45,530 nucleotides of DNA from NCBI GenBank assembly GCA_023434855.1, contig JAEYSJ010000159.1:1-45530 (forward strand), read 5' to 3'. A program made the position numbers and the translations under genes. Source of the stretch: Bacillota bacterium (GTDB lineage Bacteria; Bacillota_C; Negativicutes; JAEYSJ01). This document shows positions 8,401-17,059 of the stretch, in pieces. The notes under the pieces are model-generated. The model had not been told where the DNA came from and did no database searches. It saw only the letters and a list, made by a program, of their open reading frames with translations. Every line of letters starts with the position of its first letter. Position 1 is the stretch's first letter.

Positions 8401-9930
8401 TTACTGTCCATACGGCAACGGAAATGTGCCATTAAAGCCTTTGGCATAAAATACCGCCACTTCGAACTCCGGTATGCCATACCGTTTGATCGCTACTGTT
8501 CCAATTGGTGTGATGGTTGTAAAATAAGATTGGTAGACAGATAAAGCGTCTGTTATTATTGCTTTGCGGCCAATAATAAGGACATCGTTTTCTTTGAGTT
8601 CAGCCTGATTATGCATAAAAGCAAAATGGTGGGGTTCATTGCTAAGACACAATACCGGAAGTTTACCCCCTAAGGCATAATCAATCTTGCCGGCATCAAT
8701 CCAATTGGCGGCAATGACACCTTTAACATTGGCATTAAGAAGGCCTGTTTGATTAAGATAAACCGGTAAATCATGCCAGTCCAATGCTTCAGTTGTTGGA
8801 TCACCCTGTGTAAACAACTGCGGTGCCTGACGCAGCCATCCGGTTGCAGTATGGCTGCCAAGCAGTAAAACAATAATTAAGAAGGAGCAAGCAGAAGCAA
8901 TTAGCCAGACACGCACTAGCCGGTTTTTCTGCTCCAGCCCGTCAGCTATAGCACGGCCGAGTAAAGGCAGTGCCAATAAATAGCCAGGCGCCTGCCAATG
9001 AAAAAGTCCCTGGCCCCCCCACAAGGTGGCAACGGTAAAAACGGCGATTGGTCCTATCGCCAGACAGCATAAAAACCATTGCTTATTTTGCAATGAACTT
9101 TTTACATGGTCAGGACCGGCTGTAATTCCTCTAATAAGCACCCACACCAGCGGGAGCCAGATCCAGGGCAGCACCCAGGCTGCCTGGCCGGCGATATTGG
9201 CCAGCATTTTTATGGGGAAAAATCCCTGGACTGCCCCTCTACCGCCTTGGAACAAAAAGGATACCCAGTTATGGTCCTGATTCCAGATGATTACCGGTAA
9301 AAACACAATACCGGCAACGGTCATTGCCAGATAAGGACCAAATGTTAACAATTGGCCGCGGTGGTGCTTGCTTGTAAGCATAAAGATAAAACTGCCTAAT
9401 GCCAGAAAAACAGCGTGATATTTAGCCAGCATCGCCAGGCCTGCCAGCATTCCTGCGGCAATCCACAGCATAAGCGACGGATTTGCATTTGATGAAAAGA
9501 ATAAATCCACCAAAAGCAAGGTAGCTGCCAGCATGAAAAACATTAGGGGCCCGTCAGGCAGGAGCCAACTGCCGGTGCTAAGGCTAAAAACGGCAGAAAC
9601 ATTTAGAATTAATGCTGCATATACGCCAGCCCATTCTCCGAAGAGTTTAGTGCCTATTCGATACATCATCCAGGAAGTACCGGCAAACATTATAATAAAC
9701 GGTAAACGCAAAATCAGCTCATTTTCACTATTGAATAAGTGCGTGGTCAGCCAAATGACCCAGAAATGCAAGGGCGGATGGTCAAAATAACTAAGGGAGA
9801 AAACACGGGCGACAGAAACAACATAGGATTCGTCAACACCGAGCCCGATCGCTCCCGCCAGAATCAAGCGTAATAAAGAACTTGCCATAATGATCAGCAT
9901 AACGGCATAGTGCGGCGAAATATAAGCCAT
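8401..9930 (-). CDS. GT39-family (PMT/ArnT-like) membrane glycosyltransferase
   Basis: About 509 residues with roughly eleven membrane helices. The first periplasmic loop has GVDESYVVSVAR and SYFDHPPLHFW, the acidic (DE) plus HPPL pattern of the PMT_2/ArnT group. These enzymes take a sugar from a polyprenyl-phosphate donor and attach it outside the inner membrane, for ArnT to lipid A phosphate. The donor would be made by the GT2 enzyme encoded upstream and flipped with help from GtrA. AAAGGAG precedes the ATG at 9930. The C-terminal 100 residues form the soluble domain typical of the family. The acceptor is not deducible. Confidence 0.8.
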   Translation of the reverse strand: MAYISPHYAVMLIIMASSLLRLILAGAIGLGVDESYVVSVARVFSLSYFDHPPLHFWVIWLTTHLFNSENELILRLPFIIMFAGTSWMMYRIGTKLFGEWAGVYAALILNVSAVFSLSTGSWLLPDGPLMFFMLAATLLLVDLFFSSNANPSLMLWIAAGMLAGLAMLAKYHAVFLALGSFIFMLTSKHHRGQLLTFGPYLAMTVAGIVFLPVIIWNQDHNWVSFLFQGGRGAVQGFFPIKMLANIAGQAAWVLPWIWLPLVWVLIRGITAGPDHVKSSLQNKQWFLCCLAIGPIAVFTVATLWGGQGLFHWQAPGYLLALPLLGRAIADGLEQKNRLVRVWLIASACSFLIIVLLLGSHTATGWLRQAPQLFTQGDPTTEALDWHDLPVYLNQTGLLNANVKGVIAANWIDAGKIDYALGGKLPVLCLSNEPHHFAFMHNQAELKENDVLIIGRKAIITDALSVYQSYFTTITPIGTVAIKRYGIPEFEVAVFYAKGFNGTFPLPYGQ

Positions 9931-9959
9931 TAAATTTCTCCTTTAAGCAAAACTGGGCG

Positions 9960-10727
9960 CTATTGACGCACCAACGGGGTTTTCGGGCTGACAAAGGTGG
10001 TCCTTAACGCTGAAGTCTGCAGGCGATTTTTGGCAAGTCGCAATTTCCACACCATTATGATGGCTTCCAAAAAAATTTTGTGGGACATTTTAGAATTTCC
10101 TTCAGCCCGTTCTGCAAAAATAATCGGTACTTCTTTAATGGTAAATCCCTTAAGAAAAGCACGGTATGTAAGTTCGATCTGAAACGAATAGCCGTTGGAT
10201 TTTACATCATCCAAATCAATTTGCTCCAGTACTTCACGGCGAAAGCACTTATAACCGCCGGTTAAATCCTTAAAGGGCAGCCCCAGGATTACCCGCGAAT
10301 ATACACTGCCGCCCCGGCTGATGATCCGCCGGATTATATTCCAGTTGGTAATGCCGCCGCCGGCAACATATCTGCTGCCAAGTACCAGGTCGCAGCTATC
10401 CGCTGCTTCAATAAACCGCTTTAAATATTGGGGATTATGCGAAAAGTCCGCATCCATTTCAAATATGTATTTATAGTCTTGTGTCAGCGCCCATTTAAAA
10501 CCGGTAAGATAGGCAGTACCAAGCCCCAACTTGCCACTGCGTTCGATTAAAAACAGGCTGTCCGGGTATTGCTGTTTAATAAGCGTCTTAACTAGTTCCC
10601 CTGTACCATCAGGGGAATTATCATCAACAATAAGGACATGGATATCCGCCACTTCCCGGTACACAAGGGCCAGAAGCTCAGCAAGGTTGCTGCGTTCATT
10701 GTAAGTGGGTATTATAACCAGTTTCAT
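9960..10727 (-). CDS. GT2 polyprenol-phosphate glycosyltransferase (DPM1/ArnC-like)
   Basis: About 255 residues. The start LVIIPTYNERSNLAELL, then VLIVDDNSPDGTGELV (donor-binding DDxSxD), EMDADFSHNPQYL (metal-binding DAD) and GSRYVAGGGITNW are classic for dolichol/polyprenol-monophosphate mannose synthases. There is no C-terminal membrane anchor of the ArnC type, so it is like soluble DPM1. It makes a polyprenyl-P-hexose on the cytoplasmic face. Its first 32 bases overlap the end of gtrA, implying coupled translation, and the GT39 gene follows 29 bases later. Confidence 0.85.
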   Translation of the reverse strand: MKLVIIPTYNERSNLAELLALVYREVADIHVLIVDDNSPDGTGELVKTLIKQQYPDSLFLIERSGKLGLGTAYLTGFKWALTQDYKYIFEMDADFSHNPQYLKRFIEAADSCDLVLGSRYVAGGGITNWNIIRRIISRGGSVYSRVILGLPFKDLTGGYKCFRREVLEQIDLDDVKSNGYSFQIELTYRAFLKGFTIKEVPIIFAERAEGNSKMSHKIFLEAIIMVWKLRLAKNRLQTSALRTTFVSPKTPLVRQ

Positions 10728-11139
10728 AAGGTGTCAAAGCCTCCTTTTCTTGCTTATCCCGGTTCTCGGCAAAAGTAATCAGATAGTTCAAAACAAAGTT
10801 TAAACCGCTGGCCATGCCAATCGCTACAAGTTGCGCAATCATTGAATCTATCTTAATAGATTCAACCAAAAACTGAAGAATAAAGAGATTTACTCCCAGA
10901 TTAATTGTGCTGATTATTAAAAATAGCAAATATTTTTTGGGGGTACTTTTGTCCTGAGCCCGGTCTTTAAATGTCCACAAAGCATTCCCCACAAAATTAT
11001 TGGTAACGGCTGCAATGAAAGAACATCCTGCCGCTGCCAGATAACTGGCATTCAGGGATGTCAGAGTGATATAAACCACCATATTGACACCGACACCTGA
11101 TAGACCGACAAGCGCAAATTTCAATAACATTTTTATCAA
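10696..11139 (-). CDS. GtrA-family membrane protein (putative polyprenyl-P-sugar flippase)
   Basis: About 147 residues with four helices. The block KFALVGLSGVGVNMVVYITL at the N-terminus and NFVGNALWTFKDR in the first loop are GtrA/PF04138 signatures. GtrA-like proteins are thought to flip bactoprenol-linked sugars. TTG 11139 is chosen because AGAGGAGA lies seven bases upstream; a TTG at 11175 would add 12 residues that do not resemble the family. It is the first gene of the gtrA-GT2-GT39-PAP2-lptF run. Confidence 0.8.
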   Translation of the reverse strand: MIKMLLKFALVGLSGVGVNMVVYITLTSLNASYLAAAGCSFIAAVTNNFVGNALWTFKDRAQDKSTPKKYLLFLIISTINLGVNLFILQFLVESIKIDSMIAQLVAIGMASGLNFVLNYLITFAENRDKQEKEALTPYETGYNTHLQ

Positions 11140-11455
11140 GAGACTATCTCCTCTACCTAAATCTTTATAGCTCAAACATGACGCGTTTTTCTTTTTCTTG
11201 TAAATGCAAATCTTTCTAAGACTTAAATGCCTCTTCTCGTTTATTGTATAATACCTATTAATGCGTACAAGGCAAACTGTGTTAACTTTAGGTTAAATTA
11301 GCATTTGCTAAAAACAGACAACGTCTAATATTTGGCAGAGCATCTTTTTCTTATCCGGTACAGGATGTTTGGTGTTAAAGGGAGAATTTAGCATGTACTA
11401 AGATTTTGGGACGATTGGCAATTGGTTTATCGAAATCAAGTGAGGGCTGGGATTT

Positions 11456-11884
11456 ATGTTGTTATATGCAGTTGTTTTTATTAATGTAGCTTTCATTTTG
11501 TACACGCTTGCGGTTTTGGCCGAAAAATTTCAAGGTGAATTAAAGCCATGGCATTTACTTGTTTTCTGGCTTGGGCTTGGCAATGACGCCGCCGGCACAT
11601 TGTCCATGGAAGAGATAGTAAAACAAAGTACAGCTGTTACTGGCAGCGGCATTCTTTATTCTGAGCCTTTACACGCAAGTTTTCATACTATGACGGGTTC
11701 AATTGCACTGGTTCTGATGTTGTTTCATACATTATGGGCTACTACAGTATTAGTGAAACACAATACAACGATGATGAAAAAATTCCATAAGCTTAGTTTC
11801 TTGGTTTGGCTAATATGGCTAATACCATTTATCACCGGTGCCATATTTCATTATGGTGCAGGAGTTTCAGTTTTTACAAAATAG
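11456..11884 (+). CDS. HsmA-family four-helix membrane protein
   Basis: About 142 residues with four hydrophobic segments. Conserved-looking pieces are FWLGLGNDAAGT, LHASFHTMTGSIAL and a late FHKLSFLVWLIWLIPFITG. These match what I know as the HsmA family (TIGR03987-type), small membrane proteins of unknown function with several conserved His, perhaps haem- or metal-associated. The ATG at 11456 follows GAGGGCTGGG. The Nudix gene is 46 bases downstream and may be co-transcribed, with no obvious functional link. Confidence 0.6.
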   Translation: MLLYAVVFINVAFILYTLAVLAEKFQGELKPWHLLVFWLGLGNDAAGTLSMEEIVKQSTAVTGSGILYSEPLHASFHTMTGSIALVLMLFHTLWATTVLVKHNTTMMKKFHKLSFLVWLIWLIPFITGAIFHYGAGVSVFTK

Positions 11885-11930
11885 TGGAATCTATTATATG
11901 TAGGGCTTCCAAAAGGAGAAGAGGTTTTAT

Positions 11931-12407
11931 ATGCGGTCAACTACATTATGCTTTCTGGTGAAAGGTCAGCCGGTACACTCTATATTATTGGGTTGGAAAA
12001 AAACCGGGTTCGGCCGGGCTAAATATAATGGTTTTGGCGGGAAGATTGAAGCCGGGGAAACTATTGTTCAGGCAGCCGTAAGAGAATTGAGGGAAGAATG
12101 CGGAGTATGCGTCACCGGAGAAAAATTAGAAAACGTAGGGCGGTTGGAGTTTATTTTTCCGGCAGAGCCTGAATTTGATCATGATGTACATATTTTTCTG
12201 GCCCGTATTTGGCAGGGGGAGCCACAGGAGACTGTGGAGATGAGGCCTTGCTGGTTTACAGCAAGCGATATTCCTTATAAACAAATGTGGGCTGATGATA
12301 TCTACTGGCTGCCTAAAATTCTGCACGGGGAAAAGATAGCGGGTACGGTGGTTTTTCAGGCAAATAACGAGGATATAGCCGAAGTACATATCGGCAGGCA
12401 GTCGTAA
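11931..12407 (+). CDS. Nudix hydrolase, MTH1/8-oxo-dGTPase-like
   Basis: About 158 residues. The full Nudix box is present around residues 37-59: G-X5-E-X7-REL-X-EE-X-G-V (GKIEAGE, then RELREECGV). The start TTLCFLVKGQ, the GRAKYNGFGGKIEAGE segment and a late EMRPCWFTASDIPY with MWADDIYWLP are typical of the MTH1-like 8-oxo-(d)GTP diphosphatases. It would sanitise oxidised nucleotides in the cytoplasm. The ribosome binding site is AAAAGGAGAAGAGG. The exact substrate is inferred from family likeness only. Confidence 0.8.
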   Translation: MRSTTLCFLVKGQPVHSILLGWKKTGFGRAKYNGFGGKIEAGETIVQAAVRELREECGVCVTGEKLENVGRLEFIFPAEPEFDHDVHIFLARIWQGEPQETVEMRPCWFTASDIPYKQMWADDIYWLPKILHGEKIAGTVVFQANNEDIAEVHIGRQS

Positions 12408-12511
12408 AATCTGTTTAGTCCGTAACTTTTTGGATTCATGTTATTTTTTTTATGGGACAATAAATAAAAGTGAAAAAAGATAATCTTATCAAGCTAAAGG
12501 ATGTGAATGGA

Positions 12512-13351
12512 ATGAGCAGGCTAAATAAAAGAATTGGGTTTATTGGCGGCGGGCAAATGGCGGAAGCAATAATAAGAGGACTGCTTAGATCTGGATTATG
12601 TTGTACAGAGGATATATATGTTATGGATATTCTGGAATCGCGATTAGAATATCTGAAAGAAATGCTGCAAGTAACGAATATCAGTAGTGACAGGAGAACT
12701 GGCTATAATTACTTAGTTACTAATTGCGATATTATTATCTTGGCAATAAAACCGCAAGTGCTGAAAGAAGTTCTGGAATGTATAAAAGGGGCAACCTGGC
12801 ATGAACAGCATTTAGTGATTTCAATAGTGGGAGGAGCTAAAATTTCTGCCATTGAAAAATACCTGCCGGATATTCCTGTAGTAAGAGTGATACCAAATAC
12901 ACCAATGCTTGTAAGTACCGGTGCATCAGGGCTGGCTTTGGGGAAAAATGCCGTTCAGGAGCATGGTGATTGTGCGCTGGATATCTTCCGTACTTTAGGA
13001 ATAGCCTACTTGGTGCCTGAACAGTTAATTGATCCCATAACTTCAGTAAGCGGCTGTGGGCCAGCTTATGTATATATGCTGATTGAGGCAATGGCCGACG
13101 GTGGTGTTGAAATGGGGCTTACACGGGAAATGGCACAAAGATTGGCTGCCCAGACGGTGATGGGTGCAGCGAAAATGGTCCTGGAAACAGGCGACCATCC
13201 AGGCAAGTTGAAAGACAATGTTTGTTCACCCGGGGGAGCTACTATTGCCGGGGTCAAGGCACTTGAGCAATATGGATTTAGAGGAATTGTCATAAATGCC
13301 ATAGGAGCCGGAAAGGTACGTATGGAGCAGGTGGGAAAGATGACCGAATAA
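12512..13351 (+). CDS. proC: Pyrroline-5-carboxylate reductase
   Basis: About 279 residues. The Rossmann motif GFIGGGQMAEAIIRG is at the N-terminus and the ProC signature region (SGCGPAYVYMLIEAMADGG, then DNVCSPGGATIAG) at the C-terminus. It reduces 1-pyrroline-5-carboxylate to proline with NAD(P)H, the last step of proline synthesis. ATG 12512 is preferred because AAAGGATG lies eight bases upstream and the resulting length matches the family; a GTG at 12470 would add 14 residues. The next gene starts 28 bases later. Confidence 0.95.
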   Translation: MSRLNKRIGFIGGGQMAEAIIRGLLRSGLCCTEDIYVMDILESRLEYLKEMLQVTNISSDRRTGYNYLVTNCDIIILAIKPQVLKEVLECIKGATWHEQHLVISIVGGAKISAIEKYLPDIPVVRVIPNTPMLVSTGASGLALGKNAVQEHGDCALDIFRTLGIAYLVPEQLIDPITSVSGCGPAYVYMLIEAMADGGVEMGLTREMAQRLAAQTVMGAAKMVLETGDHPGKLKDNVCSPGGATIAGVKALEQYGFRGIVINAIGAGKVRMEQVGKMTE

Positions 13352-13379
13352 ATGATTTGAAGAGGAGGAGGGGAGAAGA

Positions 13380-13850
13380 GTGGCAAAAATCAGAAGCACT
13401 GATGAACCTGTCGGCAGGATGGCTAAGCTCATGGCAGAGCTATATTATTTTATGGCAAATGAGATGGTTGACAGGATGGGAGAAGAAGCGGGCAAAGAGG
13501 CCATCAGAGCTGCCATAAAAAAATTTGGTGAAGCAAGATTAAACTCAATGTATGAAGAAGCCGGGGAACGCGAACTTGCAATAAATTATGAAACCTATCT
13601 GAAAGTCAGGGATATGCCGGGCGTTTCTTGGGAGAGGGACCCTGACAATCCCAGCGACATAACATATTGTCCCATGCAGGACATGTGGGCAGGGCTGGGA
13701 GATCGGGAATTGGGCGCAATATACTGTGAGATAGATGATGTACTGTTTAAAGGCTTCAATGCTAAATTAGACCGGCCGCTTTGTAAGACTAATGGTGATA
13801 AGTGCTGCCGGTTTATTGTTAAAACAAATAACGGAAAGGCTAATTACTAA
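13380..13850 (+). CDS. L-2-amino-thiazoline-4-carboxylate hydrolase-like protein
   Basis: About 156 residues, GTG start behind GAGGAGGAGGGGAG. The pattern ITYCPMQDMWAGLG, then YCEIDDVLFKGFN and a C-terminal C-X4-DKCCRF is that of the ATC-hydrolase Pfam family (PF14196), whose founding member opens the thiazoline ring on the way to cysteine. Most family members are uncharacterised and this one is probably a small Cys-containing domain protein of unknown substrate. Placement after proC suggests the same transcript. A terminator follows. Confidence 0.6.
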   Translation: MAKIRSTDEPVGRMAKLMAELYYFMANEMVDRMGEEAGKEAIRAAIKKFGEARLNSMYEEAGERELAINYETYLKVRDMPGVSWERDPDNPSDITYCPMQDMWAGLGDRELGAIYCEIDDVLFKGFNAKLDRPLCKTNGDKCCRFIVKTNNGKANY

Positions 13851-13883
13851 TTTTTTCAGAGAAAAATAATAATGTACGCATGA

Positions 13884-13918
13884 AAAGGCAGGCTGCTACT
13901 GGCCTGTCCTTATTTTGT
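13884..13918 (+). terminator. Intrinsic terminator after the proC operon
   Basis: AAGGCAGGC and GCCTGTCCTT form an imperfect stem around a loop of about eight bases and are followed by the T-rich TATTTTGTTATT. It lies about 35 bases after the last stop codon of the run. Confidence 0.6.
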
Positions 13919-14061
13919 TATTAGGTTCTTGCTGTTTTAAGAAACCTATGAGTATCGATTATGGAAAAAAATAATAAAAACGGTCATGGTTAGTAAAAAA
14001 TGCGACGCAGCATGGACTTGTAGGAAGAAATCGAGTGACAGATAAAAATTGCTAAAGTGTA

Positions 14062-14110
14062 TTGACAATTGCCTGCAATTTATTTACTATATGAGTATAT
14101 GTACATATAA
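14062..14110 (+). promoter_or_regulatory. Promoter and ArsR-like operator of arsenic operon 1
   Basis: TTGACA at 14062-14067, a 17-base spacer, TACTAT at 14085-14090. An AT-rich dyad (ATATGAGTATATGTACATAT, 14090-14109) overlaps and follows the -10 box, as ArsR operators do. The arsR start codon is at 14128. Confidence 0.65.
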
Positions 14111-14127
14111 CTAATGAGGAGTAGAAT

Positions 14128-14469
14128 ATGAAATTAGTTAAAATCTTTAAAGTCTTAGGCGACGAAACAAGAATCCGTATTCTTAATCTGCTGAAAAATT
14201 CCGAGCTTTGCGTCTGCGAAATAACCTATGCTTTAGACGCTACACAGTCAAATATTTCCAAACATTTAGCAAAACTTAGTGACACTGATTTCGTAATTTC
14301 ATCGAAAAAGGCACAATGGATATCCTATAAAATCAACCCAATCATGTTAGAAGAATATCCATTTATTCAAGTTATCTTGAAACAGGAAGTGGAAAAAATC
14401 CAACAATGCCAAGAAGATTTGGTAAAATTGGCTGAATGCCAGAGTAAAGGAATACCCTGCGAGTGGTAA
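14128..14469 (+). CDS. arsR: ArsR-family metalloregulator 1
   Basis: About 113 residues with a winged-helix fold. LGDETRIRILNLL leads to the ELCVCE motif, whose two Cys bind As(III)/Sb(III) at the DNA-recognition helix. TQSNISKHLAKL is the recognition helix. The C-terminus has three further Cys (QQCQ, AECQ, IPCEW). It would repress its own operon until arsenite binds. The ribosome binding site is TGAGGAG. The permease gene follows 78 bases downstream. Confidence 0.9.
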   Translation: MKLVKIFKVLGDETRIRILNLLKNSELCVCEITYALDATQSNISKHLAKLSDTDFVISSKKAQWISYKINPIMLEEYPFIQVILKQEVEKIQQCQEDLVKLAECQSKGIPCEW

Positions 14470-14547
14470 AAAGCTAAAATCAATCTATTGCACCGGAAAG
14501 AAATAATCCGGCAATTCCCAATGAGGTTTAACGAAGGAGGATTATCT

Positions 14548-15516
14548 ATGTTCGACTGGGTACAGAGCCTGGCTGATTGGCTTGTGTACAGTGTTTTTGC
14601 GGTACAGGAGGGAAGTAAATTAGGAGACGCTCTTAATTTTTTCATTTATGATACGATCAAAATCTTCATTTTGCTACTGATTATCATTTATATTATTACC
14701 TTTATCCGCAGCTTCTTTCCGCCAGAGAAAACCCGGGAGATATTATCAAAAAAGAAAGGCAGTACGTTTCTTGGGCATATCCTCGCCGCGTTATTAGGAA
14801 TCGTTACCCCTTTTTGCTCCTGCTCAGCCGTGCCGCTGTTTATCGGCTTTGTTGAAGCCGGAATTCCGCTTGGTGTGACCTTCTCCTACCTGGTAGCGGC
14901 TCCCATGGTTAATGAAGTAGCGTTAGTACTGTTATATGGTTTGTTTGGCCTTAGAATTTCTTTAATTTATGTTGTTTCAGGCGAAATCATTGCCATTATA
15001 AGCGGCATTATTATTGGCAAGCTGAAACTTGAAAAATATGTTGAGGGTTACGTGTATGAGCTGAGTAATAACAATACTGAATTAGATCTCCCTGAGCCGA
15101 CCATGAAAGAAAGGCTTTACGATTCGTGGATATTTACCAGGGATTTACTCAAGAAGATATGGCTATATGTTGTTATCGGTATTGCAATTGGCGGTTTAAT
15201 GCATGGGTGGGTGCCGGCCGGAGCGTTAGCTAAGTATGCGGGAGCGGATAATCCCTTCGCGGTATTCGTCGCTGTTGCCATCGGCATTCCGCTCTATGCA
15301 AATGCTGCCGGGGTAATTCCGCTTATTAGCGAGTTAACACGGGCAGGGGTAGCAATGGGAACAGCACTTGCCTTTATGATGTCAGTTACGGCACTAAGTA
15401 TTCCCGAAATGATCATACTGCGCCAAGTATTAAAACCAAAACTGCTGGCGATTTTCGTAGGTATCGTTGGTTGTGGGATATTGTTCACCGGTTACTTGTT
15501 TAATTACTTACTATAA
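14548..15516 (+). CDS. ArsP/DUF318-type metalloid permease
   Basis: About 322 residues, with eight or more membrane helices in two repeats. The motif TPFCSCSAVPLFIGF in the first repeat, with two Cys in the membrane, is diagnostic of the PF03773 permease group. This group includes ArsP (efflux of trivalent organoarsenicals) and SO_0444-like proteins. The second repeat has IGIPLYANAAGVIPL. Start ATG 14548 has GAAGGAGG seven bases upstream. Position between arsR and a CxxC mini-thioredoxin is the usual setting. Export of arsenite or methylarsenite is the likely role, the exact substrate is open. Confidence 0.8.
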   Translation: MFDWVQSLADWLVYSVFAVQEGSKLGDALNFFIYDTIKIFILLLIIIYIITFIRSFFPPEKTREILSKKKGSTFLGHILAALLGIVTPFCSCSAVPLFIGFVEAGIPLGVTFSYLVAAPMVNEVALVLLYGLFGLRISLIYVVSGEIIAIISGIIIGKLKLEKYVEGYVYELSNNNTELDLPEPTMKERLYDSWIFTRDLLKKIWLYVVIGIAIGGLMHGWVPAGALAKYAGADNPFAVFVAVAIGIPLYANAAGVIPLISELTRAGVAMGTALAFMMSVTALSIPEMIILRQVLKPKLLAIFVGIVGCGILFTGYLFNYLL

Positions 15517-15534
15517 AATAAGGAGGATGCTATT

Positions 15535-15777
15535 ATGCAAATCAAGATTTTAGGTCAGGGCTGTTCAAAATGCACGCAGCTTTATAAAGAGGTAGTCAAA
15601 GCCGACCAGGAATTACAAAGTGGAGCCGAAATCATCAAAGTGGAAAACATGAAGGAAATTGTGAGCCATGGTGTAATGAGAACTCCTGCCTTGGTCATTG
15701 ACGGCGAAGTTAAGGTAGTTGGCAAAGTGCCTACTATTGAAGAGATTAAAGAATGGATAAAAGCGGCGAGTAAGTAA
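15535..15777 (+). CDS. Mini-thioredoxin (redox-active disulfide protein, TIGR00412-like)
   Basis: Eighty residues with the thioredoxin fold reduced to its core. GQGCSKCTQL holds the CxxC and VMRTPALVIDG the cis-Pro loop. These proteins nearly always lie beside DUF318 permeases and may keep the metalloid or the permease Cys reduced, or deliver substrate. The gene starts 18 bases after the permease stop, with AAGGAGG as ribosome binding site. Confidence 0.85.
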   Translation: MQIKILGQGCSKCTQLYKEVVKADQELQSGAEIIKVENMKEIVSHGVMRTPALVIDGEVKVVGKVPTIEEIKEWIKAASK

Positions 15778-15825
15778 GTTGTTCATCGCAGCTTCTATAA
15801 AAATATAAAAAGGGAGAGAATGTAA

Positions 15826-16149
15826 ATGAGAATGTTGGCTGAATTTTTCCCCGAGTTCGTCGAAAAACTCGACGAAATTGACCAGCTTTACCAGGAGAAA
15901 AGGACAATTGACGAGAAAACATATCAATTTATCTGTTTTGCGCTTTCCATTAAGGCCCGGTCAAAACCGTGTGTTCTCAAACATTTTAAGGGAGCGTTAG
16001 AGGCGGGAGCAACGGTTAAAGAACTGTCTTACATCTTTGCGCTTGTTATGCGCGAAGCCGCTGGTGCCGATGACTGCTGGACACACGACGTACTTGGCGA
16101 CTGGCAGGAAATTCTGGCTGGAAATGTAAGCTGCGATTGTAAAAAGTAG
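15826..16149 (+). CDS. Carboxymuconolactone decarboxylase (CMD/AhpD-like) family protein
   Basis: About 107 residues, all-helical. The block KARSKPCVLKHFKGALEAGAT resembles the CMD/AhpD core, but where AhpD has CxxCxxxH only one Cys (C-X3-H) is present, so a disulfide peroxidase mechanism is unlikely as such. The C-terminus adds DDCWTHDV and CDCKK, giving extra thiols. The start follows AGGGAGAG. Its place in the arsenic operon suggests a thiol or metalloid-related function; none is established. Confidence 0.65.
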   Translation: MRMLAEFFPEFVEKLDEIDQLYQEKRTIDEKTYQFICFALSIKARSKPCVLKHFKGALEAGATVKELSYIFALVMREAAGADDCWTHDVLGDWQEILAGNVSCDCKK

Positions 16150-16245
16150 TATTGTTTTATTTTTCTCTCAGGTAATACAGCTCTCATACCGCACGGTACG
16201 GGGGCTGCTTTGCCAATAAGAAAATTTTGATGGGAGGAAAATCAA

Positions 16246-16869
16246 ATGGCAGAAAATGACTTGAATTTTGAACAAATATTTGCCGTCTTTCAACCAAAAA
16301 TTTATCGTTATCTGGATAGACTGGTAGGCGTAAATGACGTTGAGGATTTAACCCAGGAAGTTTTCATCAAAGTGGGAAAAGCTTTAGACACCTTTGAAAA
16401 TCAATCACAATTATCTACATGGATTTATAGAATTGCTACAAATACGGCTATTGACAAAATGAGAAGTCGTTCTATTAAACCAGAAACTGCCTATATAAGT
16501 TGTCAGCCGGAAAGAGAGCCAAATGATAGAGATATATGTTCTTGCCAAAAGCCGCTTTCCATTGAAGAGCAGGTTATTCGCAAGGAAATGAATGAATGTA
16601 TCCAAGGTTATATTGCGATTCTTCCCGAAAACTACCGGACAGTTATTGTGCTAAGTGAAATGGAAAAACTTAAAAAGAGTGAGATTGCTGTAATACTGGG
16701 GCTAAGCGTTAGTACGGTAAAAATGCGGCTGCACCGTGCAAAGCAAAAATTAAAGGAACTGCTTTTGGCAAACTGTAATTTTTACCGCACGGAATGCAAC
16801 GATTTGGCCTGCGAACCCATTGGACCCACCGTAAGAAAAATAAAGCCATTTATTGCTAAAAAGCACTGA
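16246..16869 (+). CDS. ECF-type sigma factor 1 with Cys-containing C-terminal tail
   Basis: About 207 residues. Sigma region 2 is seen as DVEDLTQEVFIKVG and STWIYRIATNTAIDKMRSR, region 4 as LPENYRTVIVLSEMEKLKKSEIA and STVKMRLHRAKQKLKELL. After region 4 a tail of about 35 residues carries CNFYRTEC and LACEP, shared with the second ECF protein at 25249. A tail with Cys is also known in SigZ-like and CorE-like ECF factors; in CorE it senses metal. The linker between regions 2 and 4 has three more Cys. No anti-sigma gene is next to it. It directs RNA polymerase, probably to the motif just downstream. The ribosome binding site is TGGGAGG. Confidence 0.85.
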   Translation: MAENDLNFEQIFAVFQPKIYRYLDRLVGVNDVEDLTQEVFIKVGKALDTFENQSQLSTWIYRIATNTAIDKMRSRSIKPETAYISCQPEREPNDRDICSCQKPLSIEEQVIRKEMNECIQGYIAILPENYRTVIVLSEMEKLKKSEIAVILGLSVSTVKMRLHRAKQKLKELLLANCNFYRTECNDLACEPIGPTVRKIKPFIAKKH

Positions 16870-16894
16870 CTAAAATAGCCGGTGCTTTTTTTTT
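16860..16894 (+). terminator. Intrinsic terminator overlapping the ECF1 stop
   Basis: AAGCAC pairs with GTGCTT, overlapping the TGA stop, and eight or more T follow. It separates the arsR-ECF1 transcript from the genes behind the next promoter. The ECF2 gene has the same arrangement. Confidence 0.75.
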
Positions 16895-16914
16895 GCCCAA
16901 AGTTGCTTTTCAGT

Positions 16915-16942
16915 GTATCCTTTTCCGTTTATTTTCGTCTAT
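16915..16942 (+). promoter_or_regulatory. Putative ECF-dependent promoter (GTATCC-N15-CGTCTAT)
   Basis: GTATCCTTTT at 16915-16924 and CGTCTAT at 16936-16942 recur almost unchanged after the second ECF gene (25911-25939). A CGTC-type -10 box is common among ECF promoters. No SigA-like -35/-10 pair is obvious here. It is followed by a perfect AAGGAGGTGATT and the Cys-rich genes. Confidence 0.6.
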
Positions 16943-17059
16943 AGGGTAAGGAGGTGATTCTGGTTTTGTTTGATAGATTGCCTGTTATATACCGGTAAAA
17001 TAAACGACGGTGTCGCTAAACTATGGAAGCGACAAGAATTTATTGGGAGAGTGATAAAA

